DNA from: Sulfurovum sp.
GTDB lineage: Bacteria; Campylobacterota; Campylobacteria; Campylobacterales; Sulfurovaceae
Reading direction: 5' to 3'
Length of the DNA: 40,962 bases
NCBI GenBank assembly: GCA_027071315.1
Contig: JALSUP010000036.1
Location: 1 to 40,962, forward strand
Below are positions 8,684 to 16,844 of this stretch, piece by piece. The position numbers were made by a program, and so were the translations under genes. Below the pieces are notes generated by a model. It was not told where the DNA came from and made no database searches. It saw nothing but the letters and a program-made list of their open reading frames with translations. How positions within the stretch are numbered: position 1 is the stretch's first letter; the number at the start of each line of letters is the position of its first letter.

Positions 8684-9796
8684 CTATTTGTTGTTATCGT
8701 CTGCCACTTCTTTGACAGATTTACGTGACTCTTTAGAGATAGTCTTTGTTGAATCATTTGCATTGTCAGAAATTGTTTTAGTAGAATCATTTGCATTCTC
8801 AGAAACTTCTTTGACTGATTTTCTCGTATCGTTGGAAACGGTTTTAGTCGAATCATTCACATTGTCTGAGATGGTTCTTGTAGACTCGTCAAGGTCATTA
8901 GAGACTGTTTTCACAGAATCAGCTGTGTCATTAGAAACAGTTTTCACTGAATCTCTTGAATCATTAGAGACAGTTTTTGTTGTATCGTTAATGTTGTCAG
9001 AAACATCTTTCACAGAGTCTCTGGAGTCATTGGAAACAGTTTTCACTGAATCTCTGGAATCATTAGAAACAGTTTTCGTCGTATCGTTGATGTTGTCAGA
9101 AACATCTTTGACAGAATCTCTGGAGTCATTGGAAACAGTTTTCACAGAATCTCTTGAATCGTTGGAAACAGTTTTGACAGAATCAGTTGTGTCATTGGAA
9201 ACGGTTTTCACAGAGTCTCTTGAGTCATTAGAAACAGTTTTCACAGAATCTCTTGAATCGTTGGAAACAGTTTTGACAGAATCAGTTGTGTCATTGGAAA
9301 CAGTTTTCACAGAGTCTCTTGAGTCATTGGAAACAGTTTTCACAGAATCTCTTGAATCATTGGAAACTGTTTTTGTCGCATCGTTGATGTCTTTAGAGAC
9401 AGAAATAGCAGAATCTTTCATATCTTTAGAAGCAATTGTTGTTGAATCTTTAAGATCTTTTGTTGTGTTCGTAATTGAATCTTTTGTATCTTCAGCCACT
9501 TCAACAGTTGCATCTCTTACATCTTTAGAAGTAGAAACCTGAGCTGTTTTCAAGTCATCAGAAACTTTAACAGAAGTATCTTTTGCATCTTTTGAAACGT
9601 TGGTGACTGTACGCTCAGCACTTTTACTTGTCTCTACTGCCCCGTCTTTCATAGACTCAACAGAGTCTTTAGCATCTTTACTCATAGAGATCGCAGCCTC
9701 TTTCATGTCTTTGAACATATCGCCAAAGCTAAAGTCCGCCTGAGCACTTGTTAGTAGAGCAGCCGCAGCTACACAAGATAGTATAGTTTTTTTCAT
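8684..9796 (-). CDS. Exported protein made of 11-residue (hendecad) tandem repeats, LEA-like
   Basis: 370 residues from the ATG at 9794-9796, which has AAGGAC upstream; an earlier in-frame ATG at 9844 would bury the signal peptide (about residues 1-20, ending AQA). After a short leader the protein is built of 11-residue units. Twenty consecutive ones form the C-terminal two thirds, most reading KTVSNDSRDSV or close variants (TTDSV, NINDTT endings); earlier units are more diverged. Hydrophobic Val/Ile recur at positions 3 and 11, giving an amphipathic hendecad stripe as in late-embryogenesis-abundant group 3 proteins or right-handed coiled coils. There is no Cys in the mature protein and there are no aromatics in the repeats. 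Likely periplasmic or surface; desiccation, osmotic or envelope-spacer roles are possible but unproven. Confidence 0.85.
   Translation of the reverse strand: MKKTILSCVAAAALLTSAQADFSFGDMFKDMKEAAISMSKDAKDSVESMKDGAVETSKSAERTVTNVSKDAKDTSVKVSDDLKTAQVSTSKDVRDATVEVAEDTKDSITNTTKDLKDSTTIASKDMKDSAISVSKDINDATKTVSNDSRDSVKTVSNDSRDSVKTVSNDTTDSVKTVSNDSRDSVKTVSNDSRDSVKTVSNDTTDSVKTVSNDSRDSVKTVSNDSRDSVKDVSDNINDTTKTVSNDSRDSVKTVSNDSRDSVKDVSDNINDTTKTVSNDSRDSVKTVSNDTADSVKTVSNDLDESTRTISDNVNDSTKTVSNDTRKSVKEVSENANDSTKTISDNANDSTKTISKESRKSVKEVADDNNK
8714..9373 (-). repeat. Tandem array of about twenty 33-bp units inside the repeat protein gene
   Basis: The coding DNA of the C-terminal 20 hendecads is a head-to-tail array of 33-bp units, many nearly identical (for example GTCATTGGAAACAGTTTTC recurs on the plus strand). 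Higher-order units of 66 and 99 bp are visible, from the alternation of SRDSV, SRDSV, TTDSV and SRDSV, SRDSV, KDVSDNINDTT. The near identity implies recent expansion, and copy number is likely to vary between strains. Confidence 0.9.
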
Positions 9797-9930
9797 TTTT
9801 CTGTCCTTTAATATTTTAGATACCCCAATCTTAGCACTTCCCATTTAAAATAAAACTTAAATAGTATAAAAAAAAGTAATTAAATTTTATGATGATAATC
9901 AATGGAACTTAGTTATTAAAGATAGTTGGT

Positions 9931-9936
9931 TACAAT
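9931..9936 (+). promoter_or_regulatory. Probable -10 element of the cytochrome c'-like gene
   Basis: TACAAT lies 34 bases before the start of the next gene, with a GTGGAGGAT ribosome site between them. It is the only good -10 in the divergent region; the repeat protein is transcribed the other way. Confidence 0.45.
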
Positions 9937-9970
9937 ACAGTTAAGACAATATTTTAGTGGAGGATAGAAA

Positions 9971-10381
9971 ATGAAAAAAATAATAGCAGGTCTTCTCATC
10001 GCATCCGCGATGCTTTTGGCCGATGGATACAAGCAGGCAGACAGAATTGCAGACATGCAAAAGATGGCACAGGCAATGCAGGATATCCAGTCCGGATTCT
10101 TCTATAACAATGCCGACATCGTCAAGGCAGGTGTGAAGGATCTGAAAGAGACGATCGTCAAGATCCGTCCGATCGATTCGGAAGTGAACAATAAAGACAT
10201 TTATGAAAAGTGGCTTAACAACAATATGAAAATGACGCATAAGATCCAGAAAAAGATCAAACAGAAAGCTGAAGATATTGAAGAGCGTTTTGTAGATGGT
10301 GATGCGGTGCAGGCGTTGCAGGCATACAGTAAGATCTCTGGTCAGTGTATGAAGTGTCACGTGAACTTGAGAAAGTGGTAA
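9971..10381 (+). CDS. Cytochrome c'/class II-like periplasmic protein
   Basis: 136 residues with a signal peptide (about 1-18). The rest is predicted helical, with a single CMKCH heme-attachment motif close to the C-terminus (C126, C129, H130). A CXXCH near the C-terminus of a four-helix protein is the hallmark of class II cytochromes (cytochrome c' and c556), in contrast to class I, where it is N-terminal. Methionines in the N-terminal helix (DMQKMAQAMQDIQ) could supply a sixth ligand. It stands 10 bases upstream of an HlyD-like adaptor gene, an unusual pairing. A role in electron transfer or in binding small gases is possible; the substrate is unknown. Confidence 0.8.
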   Translation: MKKIIAGLLIASAMLLADGYKQADRIADMQKMAQAMQDIQSGFFYNNADIVKAGVKDLKETIVKIRPIDSEVNNKDIYEKWLNNNMKMTHKIQKKIKQKAEDIEERFVDGDAVQALQAYSKISGQCMKCHVNLRKW

Positions 10382-10391
10382 TACAGGCTTG

Positions 10392-11198
10392 ATGAACCAG
10401 ATAAAAAAACTTTTTATTGTAACCTTTTTACTCATTAGCTGTGTGAGTGCCGGTGAGATCGTTTTAACCGGAACAGTAGTCTCCAACGGTCAAAAAATGA
10501 TCGGAAGCAGATATATGGGCTATATCAAGAAAGTCTTTGTGAAACTCGGAGACAAAGTCAAGCGTGAAGATGAGCTCTATGAAATGGAATCAGCAGAATT
10601 TGACATTATGAAGTCTCAGGCGGACCTGATGCTGGAACAGTCCAAGATCGTATTGGAATTCTGGCGTAAAAGACTCAAGAACATCAATAAGAAAAAAGAC
10701 AGACTCAAACAGAGAAATAATATTCCGCTGATGGATATTGATGATATGGAAGCCCAGGCGGAAAATGTCTCTGCGATGCTGGATTCTGCCCAGGTCATGG
10801 TCGAACAGGCTTCTATCAAAGCCAAACAGATGGCGACCATTTTTAATTATCTGAAAATGAAAGCGCCTTCTGACGGAGTGGTCGTACAAAAAAATATTAA
10901 AGTAGGTGATATGGTCATGCCCGGTATGCTGACCATTATGATCGTCGATACAGAAAACCTAGAAATTGATGTTTCTCTCTCGGAAAGTATTATCGGAAAA
11001 GTAAAAGAGGGACAGAAGATCCCTGTGAAGATACCTTCCATAAACTACCGGACAGTAGGGACGATACATGCTATCATACCCGATGCCAATCCAATGACAC
11101 ACAAGATCAAAATGCGGGTTTCATTTGACAAAGGAAATTCCAATGTTTTTCCCGGAATGTATGCAAAAGTAATCATTCCTGACAATAATAAGGACTAA
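10392..11198 (+). CDS. Orphan HlyD-like periplasmic adaptor, paralogue of the one at 170-967
   Basis: 268 residues with a signal peptide (about 1-20). It has a split lipoyl domain (SRYMGYIKKVFVKLGDKVKR early, APSDGVVV at about 158-165), a helical hairpin between the halves and a short beta-barrel ending FPGMYAKV. It shares many motifs with the first adaptor, including IPDANPMTHK against IPNSNPMTHK, so the two are recent paralogues or a duplicated lineage. No TolC or RND gene is adjacent; the neighbour upstream is the cytochrome c'-like gene. ATG at 10392 is preferred over the in-frame TTG at 10389 because the weak AGG at 10385-10387 is better spaced. It may pair with the split RND pump under other conditions. 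Confidence 0.85.
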   Translation: MNQIKKLFIVTFLLISCVSAGEIVLTGTVVSNGQKMIGSRYMGYIKKVFVKLGDKVKREDELYEMESAEFDIMKSQADLMLEQSKIVLEFWRKRLKNINKKKDRLKQRNNIPLMDIDDMEAQAENVSAMLDSAQVMVEQASIKAKQMATIFNYLKMKAPSDGVVVQKNIKVGDMVMPGMLTIMIVDTENLEIDVSLSESIIGKVKEGQKIPVKIPSINYRTVGTIHAIIPDANPMTHKIKMRVSFDKGNSNVFPGMYAKVIIPDNNKD

Positions 11199-11278
11199 TC
11201 TACGAAGAATCTAAAAGAGGGTAGATTTCTCTATGAGAAAATGGTACACTATTCTTAAGCTTATTGAAGGAGTAGTGT

Positions 11279-12229
11279 ATGGATGGTATATATGATCTTA
11301 TTATTATTGGTGGGGGACCCGGAGGTATTGGTGCCGCAGTAGAAGCAAAAGTACTTGGACTTGAAAAGGTACTTCTCATAGAAAAAACAGACAATCACTC
11401 ACATACGATCCGTAAATTTTACAAAGACAAAAAACGTGTTGACAAAGACTGGCAGGGGCAGGCAGTTGAACTTGAAGGCAATGTCGAATTTGTAGATGGT
11501 ACCAAAGAGAGTACGCTGGACTATTTTGACAAACTGCTTGATGATGAAAGCATTGACACACGCTTTAATTGTGCCGTAGAAAAAGTAAAAAAAGAGGACG
11601 ACCTGTTCTATGTCTCCTCTTCCTGTGGAGAAGACAGGGCGCATCATATCATTGTGAGTATCGGTCGTATGGGCAAACCCAATAAACCCTCCTATAAAAT
11701 CCCAGGTTCACTTAGAACCAAAGTCAATTTTAACCTTGACAAATGCAGTAACGGTGAACAAATTTTAGTGGTAGGCGGGGGAGACACGGCAGTAGAGTAT
11801 GCCTGTGAATTGTCAGAAACAAACGATGTAACCCTGAATTACAGACGAGACTGTCTTACCAGACCCAACCCTACTAACCAGGAAATGCTGAGCAATTATG
11901 CAGATGATGAAGCCCTCACCTTAAAACTGGGTGTTGACATAGCGTCTCTTGAAAATGAAAGTGGGCAGATTAAAGTCAACTTTAGTGATGGTTCTGCTGA
12001 CTTTGACAGAATTATTTACGCCATCGGCGGTACTACCCCGTCTGATTTTTTAAAGTGTTGTCTTGTGACTTTGGATGAAGATGGTGAACCCATCTTCGAT
12101 GACAACTATGAGACGGCGACCAAAGGTATGTATGTTGCCGGAGACATCGTTTTCAACTCGGGTGGGAGCATTGCTATTGCACTCAATCACGGTCACAGGA
12201 TCGTATCACATATTTTAAGCAAATCATAA
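11279..12229 (+). CDS. fqrB: FqrB-like NADPH:flavodoxin/ferredoxin (quinone) reductase
   Basis: 316-residue FAD/NAD(P)-binding protein of the thioredoxin-reductase fold. GGGPGG (about 11-16) binds FAD and GGGDTA (about 163-168) binds the nicotinamide cofactor. The C-terminal AGDIVFNSGGSIAIALNHG is the FAD-binding end. It has no CXXC redox pair, so it is not a thioredoxin reductase. KFYKDKKRVDKD, MGKPNKPSYKIP and AIGGTTPSDF match what I recall of Helicobacter HP1164 and Campylobacter Cj0559 (FqrB), which exchange electrons between flavodoxin and NADPH or quinone downstream of pyruvate and 2-oxoglutarate oxidoreductases. That fits the oor genes in this window. GAAGGAG precedes the ATG. It heads a small operon with the two following genes. 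Confidence 0.8.
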   Translation: MDGIYDLIIIGGGPGGIGAAVEAKVLGLEKVLLIEKTDNHSHTIRKFYKDKKRVDKDWQGQAVELEGNVEFVDGTKESTLDYFDKLLDDESIDTRFNCAVEKVKKEDDLFYVSSSCGEDRAHHIIVSIGRMGKPNKPSYKIPGSLRTKVNFNLDKCSNGEQILVVGGGDTAVEYACELSETNDVTLNYRRDCLTRPNPTNQEMLSNYADDEALTLKLGVDIASLENESGQIKVNFSDGSADFDRIIYAIGGTTPSDFLKCCLVTLDEDGEPIFDDNYETATKGMYVAGDIVFNSGGSIAIALNHGHRIVSHILSKS

Positions 12230-12246
12230 CGATAAAGGAAAGAAGA

Positions 12247-12810
12247 ATGGCAGCAGTATTATTACCATTGGCAGCAGGTTTTGAAGAGGTAGAGGCGGTA
12301 GGTCTCATAGATGTTATGCGTCGTGGAGGCATAGAAGTACGCATTGCCTATATTGACGACTCTCTGGGGCATGGCAAAGTGGTCATCGGTGCCAATGGCA
12401 TTGGTGTCAAAGCAGATACTGCGTTAAAAAATGTCATTTCAGAAGATTTTGACATGATGGTACTTCCCGGCGGATGGGACGGTACCCATGCTTTGGCAGA
12501 GCACCCCAGAGTGATCGAACTCTTAAAAGAGTTTAAGGAGAACAAAGTGGTCGGTGCCATGTGTGCCGCACCGTATGTACTTAAAAAAGCAGGTGTTTTA
12601 GGGGCTGACTATACCTGTTACCCCGGAGCTAAAGAGGAGATAGCCCATCCCGGCTACAGAGAAGATAAAAAAGTAGTCGTAGACGGTAATGTGATGACTT
12701 CTCAGGGACCGGGAACAGCACTCTGCTTCGGACTTGCCATTGTTGAAAGACTGGTTGGGACAGAGAGTATGCAGGCTGTGAAAGACGGCATGTTACTGGA
12801 TTACTGCTAG
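12247..12810 (+). CDS. DJ-1/PfpI (YajL-like) family protein
   Basis: 187 residues, the usual length for DJ-1/YajL. The nucleophile-elbow motif GAMCAAP places the reactive cysteine at residue 106, the same number as in human DJ-1. The conserved acidic residue is in GFEEVEAV (E16), and MVLPGGWDG and TSQGPGTALCF are further family signatures. Members protect against oxidative or carbonyl stress; the deglycase activity reported for some is debated. It follows fqrB by 17 bases and is probably cotranscribed, suggesting a redox-stress link. Confidence 0.92.
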   Translation: MAAVLLPLAAGFEEVEAVGLIDVMRRGGIEVRIAYIDDSLGHGKVVIGANGIGVKADTALKNVISEDFDMMVLPGGWDGTHALAEHPRVIELLKEFKENKVVGAMCAAPYVLKKAGVLGADYTCYPGAKEEIAHPGYREDKKVVVDGNVMTSQGPGTALCFGLAIVERLVGTESMQAVKDGMLLDYC

Positions 12811-12821
12811 TTCAGACTGCT

Positions 12822-13139
12822 ATGAAAGAAAAGATCAAAGTTATCAAAGAAAGACTGGAGCAAGACCCTAAGTTTCAAAAGGCTCTCAAGTCACAGAAAC
12901 CCAAAAAAAGTGTCTGGGGTGTGTTGGGCATCATCCTTTTTTTCTTTGTTCCCGAACTTGTCACTTTCATTTGGCAGGATGAACTCATACACTGGGCACA
13001 TCTGCACAGCCTGACCGAACCTCTGGAAATGCAGCGCTGGCTTTTTGAAATGATGGAAAGTACATTTAAAGACGGGGTCTCCTGGTTAAACTTACTTATA
13101 GGAAGCCTGCTTCTTTTATGGCTTGTGAAATCCAAATAA
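12822..13139 (+). CDS. Small membrane protein of unknown function
   Basis: 105 residues. A basic, charged N-terminal segment (about 1-30, KERLEQDPKFQKALKSQKPK) is followed by two hydrophobic spans (about 33-52 and 88-103), with a Trp/His-rich loop between them (FIWQDELIHWAHLH). It starts 11 bases after the DJ-1 gene stop, so it is likely the last gene of the fqrB operon. I do not recognise a family. Confidence 0.7.
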   Translation: MKEKIKVIKERLEQDPKFQKALKSQKPKKSVWGVLGIILFFFVPELVTFIWQDELIHWAHLHSLTEPLEMQRWLFEMMESTFKDGVSWLNLLIGSLLLLWLVKSK

Positions 13140-13200
13140 ATTCAATCTAAATTTACCTAAACTCTGCTATATTAGCTCCCTATTATTTTAAAGGTCAAGC

Positions 13201-16200
13201 ATGTCAGAAGAACCACGAAAAACCCCTCAATTTACCCACTTACATTTACACACAGAGTACTCCTTACTCGATGGTGCCAACAAGATCAAAGCATTGGCAA
13301 AAAAGGTAAAAGAGCAGGGCATGACTTCTGTGGCGATGACCGACCACGGAAATATGTTTGGAACCATTGACTTTTACAATACCATGCGCAAAGAGGGGAT
13401 CAAACCTATCATTGGAATGGAAGCTTATGTGCATAACCAGGAAGAGTTGGGAGACAAGTCTGTGCGTCAGCGTTTTCACCTTTGTCTCTATGCCAAAAAT
13501 GATGTGGGTTATAAAAATCTGATGTATCTCTCTTCTCAGGCGTACATTAAAGGTTTTTATTACTACCCGCGTATCAACTGGGAGTTACTGAAAAATAACT
13601 CTGAAGGGCTCATCTGCTCATCTGCCTGTCTCCAGGGAGAAGTGAACTGGAACATGAACCTCTCGGAACGTAACCTGAAGTTTGGTGCCAAGGGCTATGA
13701 GGAAGCTAAAAGAGTAGCACTCAAATACCAGGAAGTCTTCGGTGATGATTTCTACCTTGAAATGATGCGTCACGGTATTGGTGACCAGCACCGTATTGAC
13801 AAGCAGATCATTCAACTCTCTCAGGAGACGGGTATAAAAATAGTGGCGACCAATGACACGCACTATACCAATCAGCCTGATGCCGATGCGCATGAGGCGT
13901 TTATGTGTATCGCGATGAACAAACTTTATGATGACCCGAACCGTCTGCGTCACTCGGTGCATGAGTTTTATGTCAAGTCTCCGGAGCAGATGGCTGAACT
14001 TTTTGCAGATATTCCGGAAGCTTTGGAAGCCACACAGGAGATCGCCGATAAGTGTAACCTTGAAATCAAACTGGGAGACCCGACACCGCCTAACTTCAAA
14101 TTTGCCAGACAAAGAGCGGCAGAATCAGAGATCGTTTTACCTTTTCCCGATATTGAGTATTCACTTGAAAATGACATTGTTCTGTTTGAGGAAGAGTCGA
14201 AACGCGGGCTTGAAAAACGTTTAAAAATTGTACCTGAAGAGAAACACCAGGAGTACAGAGACAGACTCAAGGTTGAAATGGACATTATCAACTCCATGAA
14301 GTTCCCGGGCTATATGCTCATTGTCTGGGATTTTGTCGATGCGGCAAAGCAGATGGGTATTCCTGTAGGGCCGGGACGTGGGTCTGCTGCCGGTTCACTG
14401 GTCGCTTTTTCTCTGGAAATTACCGACATTGACCCTATGCCTTATGGTTTGCTTTTTGAGCGATTCCTAAACCCTGAACGTATCTCCATGCCGGATATCG
14501 ATATGGACTTCTGTCAGGCAAGACGGCAGGAGATCCTGGACTATGTGGTAGAGAAATACGGCCGTGTGAACGTGGCACAGATCATCACTTTTGGTAAGTT
14601 GCTTGCCAAAGGGGTCATTCGTGATGTGGCACGTGTACTGGATATGCCATACTCCAAAGCAGATGCGATGGCAAAACTCATACCTGATGAATTAGGCATA
14701 GACCTCAAAGGGTCGTATGAGAAAGAACCGAAAATTGCAGCACTTTTGGAGTCTGACCCTCAGGCAAAGCGTACCTGGGAGTATGCACTTGCTCTGGAGG
14801 GCTTGAACCGAAATGCGGGAACACACGCTGCGGGAGTGGTCATCTCCAATGAACCGCTTTGGCAGAAAACACCACTCTTTAAACCAACAGGCTTAGATAC
14901 CCTTGCGACACAATACTCGGGAAAATATGTTGAAGATGTTGACCTCATTAAGTTTGACTTCCTTGGACTGAAGACCCTGACGGTGATTGAAGAGGCACTG
15001 CAACTGGTTGAACGACGTTATGGGAAGCGTATCAACTTTATTGAAGAGGATATTGAAGACCCTAAAGTTTATGAGTATATCTCAACGGGTGAAACGCTCG
15101 GACTCTTCCAGATAGAATCTGCAGGAATGCAAGACTTGGCTAAAAAACTCAAGCCAAACGGTTTTGAAGATATTATTGCGATGCTCGCACTCTACCGTCC
15201 GGGACCTATGGAGTCAGGAATGCTCGATGACTTTGTGGAACGTAAACACGGCCGTGCTGAAATTACCTATGCCTTCCCAGAACTGGAACCGATACTCAAA
15301 CCGACCTACGGAGTCATCGTCTATCAGGAACAGGTTATGCAGATCGTGCAGACCATTGGTGGCTTCTCTCTGGGTGGTGCCGACCTTGTCCGTCGTGCCA
15401 TGGGTAAAAAGATCAAAGAAGAGATGGACAAACTTCAGGGAGAATTTGCCGACGGTGCCGTTAAAAAAGGCTTTGATAGACAAAAAGCCTTTGAGCTCTT
15501 TGACCTGATCGTAAAGTTTGCCGGATACGGATTTAACAAATCCCACTCTGCTGCCTATGCGATGATCACATTTTATACCTCTTATCTAAAGTATTATTAC
15601 CCGACAGAGTTTATGGCGGCCATCTTAACGCTTGAAAAAAACAATACAGACAAAGTGGTCCGTTATGTGGATGAAGTAAAACACATGGGTATGAAACTTC
15701 TGCCACCTGACATTAACAAATCGGGTCTGGTTTTTGAAGCACGTAACATTGACGGTGATGAGGTGGTTATGTTTGGTATGGGTGCACTTAAAGGTGCAGG
15801 AGACATTGCGATTAATTCTATGCTTGAAGCCAGAGGAGAAGATGAGTTTAAAGACCTTTCAGATTTTGTATCACGCATTGACTCTTCCAAGGTGAACAAA
15901 AGAGTGGTGGAAACGCTTGTAAAAGCAGGGGCCTTTGACAGCTTTGGCTACTCACGAAAGGCCATGCTTTCACAGCTTGAAGACATCATTGATATGGCTA
16001 AAAAAGCGGGAGAAGCAAAAAAACAGGCAGTCAATTCACTCTGGGGTGATGATGAAGAGATGACTTCGGTGACCCTTGAACTGAACCACATGGAAGAGTT
16101 TGAACCTATGGAGATACTGGAGATGGAAAAAGAGTCTCTTGGTTTCTACGTTTCGGGACACCCGCTTGACAAATACCGTGAAACGCTTGATGAAATCTCT

Positions 16201-16770
16201 TATACCCTCAGTTCTGAAATTGATGAACTTGCGGATGGTTCACAGGCACTCTTTATTGGTAAAATTGAAAATATTACAGAGAAGATCTCCAAAAAAGGAA
16301 ATAAGTTTGGTATTGCAAGTATTATGGACTTGCATGGAAACATTGAGTTGATGCTCTTTGAAAACCGCCTCAAGGAGTTAGACGAAGATTTTGACCTCAC
16401 CAAGCCCATAGCCTTTAAAGTGAAGATCACTAAAGATGGTGACTTTACCCGTATGAACATTTTGAAGATCTCTTCTATTAAAGATGCGAAAAAGACGAAA
16501 GTCAAAGTACAGAAAGAGGAAAAACATACGCCAGAACCCGTACAGCCACCATTGATCTTATCAGTCAATCTCATGCCTGATGCTAAAACCGTGGAAGAGC
16601 TTATGTGTCTGGTTGAACGTTACCCGGGTAAACGACCTTTGGAGTTGCATATTAAGTCTAAACTCGCAGATGTGATCATAGAGAGTAAATATAAAGTGAG
16701 TGAACTCATGTTGGAGGAAGCCAAAGCTCTGGGTGTCTTCCCCGAAGAGAGTCTTGTGGTCGAAGGCTAA
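13201..16770 (+). CDS. dnaE: DNA polymerase III subunit alpha
   Basis: 1189 residues, normal length for DnaE. The N-terminal PHP domain starts THLHLHTEYSLLDG and continues through VAMTDHGNMFG. The polymerase core has GPGRGSAAGSLVAF (about 392-405) and the catalytic aspartates in PDIDMDF (431-437). FNKSHSAAYA marks the fingers/thumb region, and a C-terminal OB-fold domain follows (ALFIGKIENITEKISKKGNK). It is the replicative polymerase catalytic subunit. The start ATG is preceded by AAAGGTC, and a weak TATATT lies upstream. Nothing unusual is seen. Confidence 0.98.
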   Translation: MSEEPRKTPQFTHLHLHTEYSLLDGANKIKALAKKVKEQGMTSVAMTDHGNMFGTIDFYNTMRKEGIKPIIGMEAYVHNQEELGDKSVRQRFHLCLYAKNDVGYKNLMYLSSQAYIKGFYYYPRINWELLKNNSEGLICSSACLQGEVNWNMNLSERNLKFGAKGYEEAKRVALKYQEVFGDDFYLEMMRHGIGDQHRIDKQIIQLSQETGIKIVATNDTHYTNQPDADAHEAFMCIAMNKLYDDPNRLRHSVHEFYVKSPEQMAELFADIPEALEATQEIADKCNLEIKLGDPTPPNFKFARQRAAESEIVLPFPDIEYSLENDIVLFEEESKRGLEKRLKIVPEEKHQEYRDRLKVEMDIINSMKFPGYMLIVWDFVDAAKQMGIPVGPGRGSAAGSLVAFSLEITDIDPMPYGLLFERFLNPERISMPDIDMDFCQARRQEILDYVVEKYGRVNVAQIITFGKLLAKGVIRDVARVLDMPYSKADAMAKLIPDELGIDLKGSYEKEPKIAALLESDPQAKRTWEYALALEGLNRNAGTHAAGVVISNEPLWQKTPLFKPTGLDTLATQYSGKYVEDVDLIKFDFLGLKTLTVIEEALQLVERRYGKRINFIEEDIEDPKVYEYISTGETLGLFQIESAGMQDLAKKLKPNGFEDIIAMLALYRPGPMESGMLDDFVERKHGRAEITYAFPELEPILKPTYGVIVYQEQVMQIVQTIGGFSLGGADLVRRAMGKKIKEEMDKLQGEFADGAVKKGFDRQKAFELFDLIVKFAGYGFNKSHSAAYAMITFYTSYLKYYYPTEFMAAILTLEKNNTDKVVRYVDEVKHMGMKLLPPDINKSGLVFEARNIDGDEVVMFGMGALKGAGDIAINSMLEARGEDEFKDLSDFVSRIDSSKVNKRVVETLVKAGAFDSFGYSRKAMLSQLEDIIDMAKKAGEAKKQAVNSLWGDDEEMTSVTLELNHMEEFEPMEILEMEKESLGFYVSGHPLDKYRETLDEISYTLSSEIDELADGSQALFIGKIENITEKISKKGNKFGIASIMDLHGNIELMLFENRLKELDEDFDLTKPIAFKVKITKDGDFTRMNILKISSIKDAKKTKVKVQKEEKHTPEPVQPPLILSVNLMPDAKTVEELMCLVERYPGKRPLELHIKSKLADVIIESKYKVSELMLEEAKALGVFPEESLVVEG

Positions 16771-16844
16771 TTTCCTCACCTTAAGATGCTTTAAGCTAGA
16801 ATAACCATAGCGTACTTATACATTGAATGAAAGAAGGCAGGGAA

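Noticed and set aside
8714-9373. CRISPR array
   Set aside because: The 33-bp units are contiguous without spacers and encode protein repeats in frame; no cas genes are nearby.
8667-9542. 291-codon plus-strand ORF across the repeat array (Ser/Glu/Leu repeats)
   Set aside because: It is the antisense shadow of the hendecad gene: the 33-bp repeat lacks stops on both strands. It has no signal peptide, and the minus-strand gene has a signal peptide, ribosome site and terminator.
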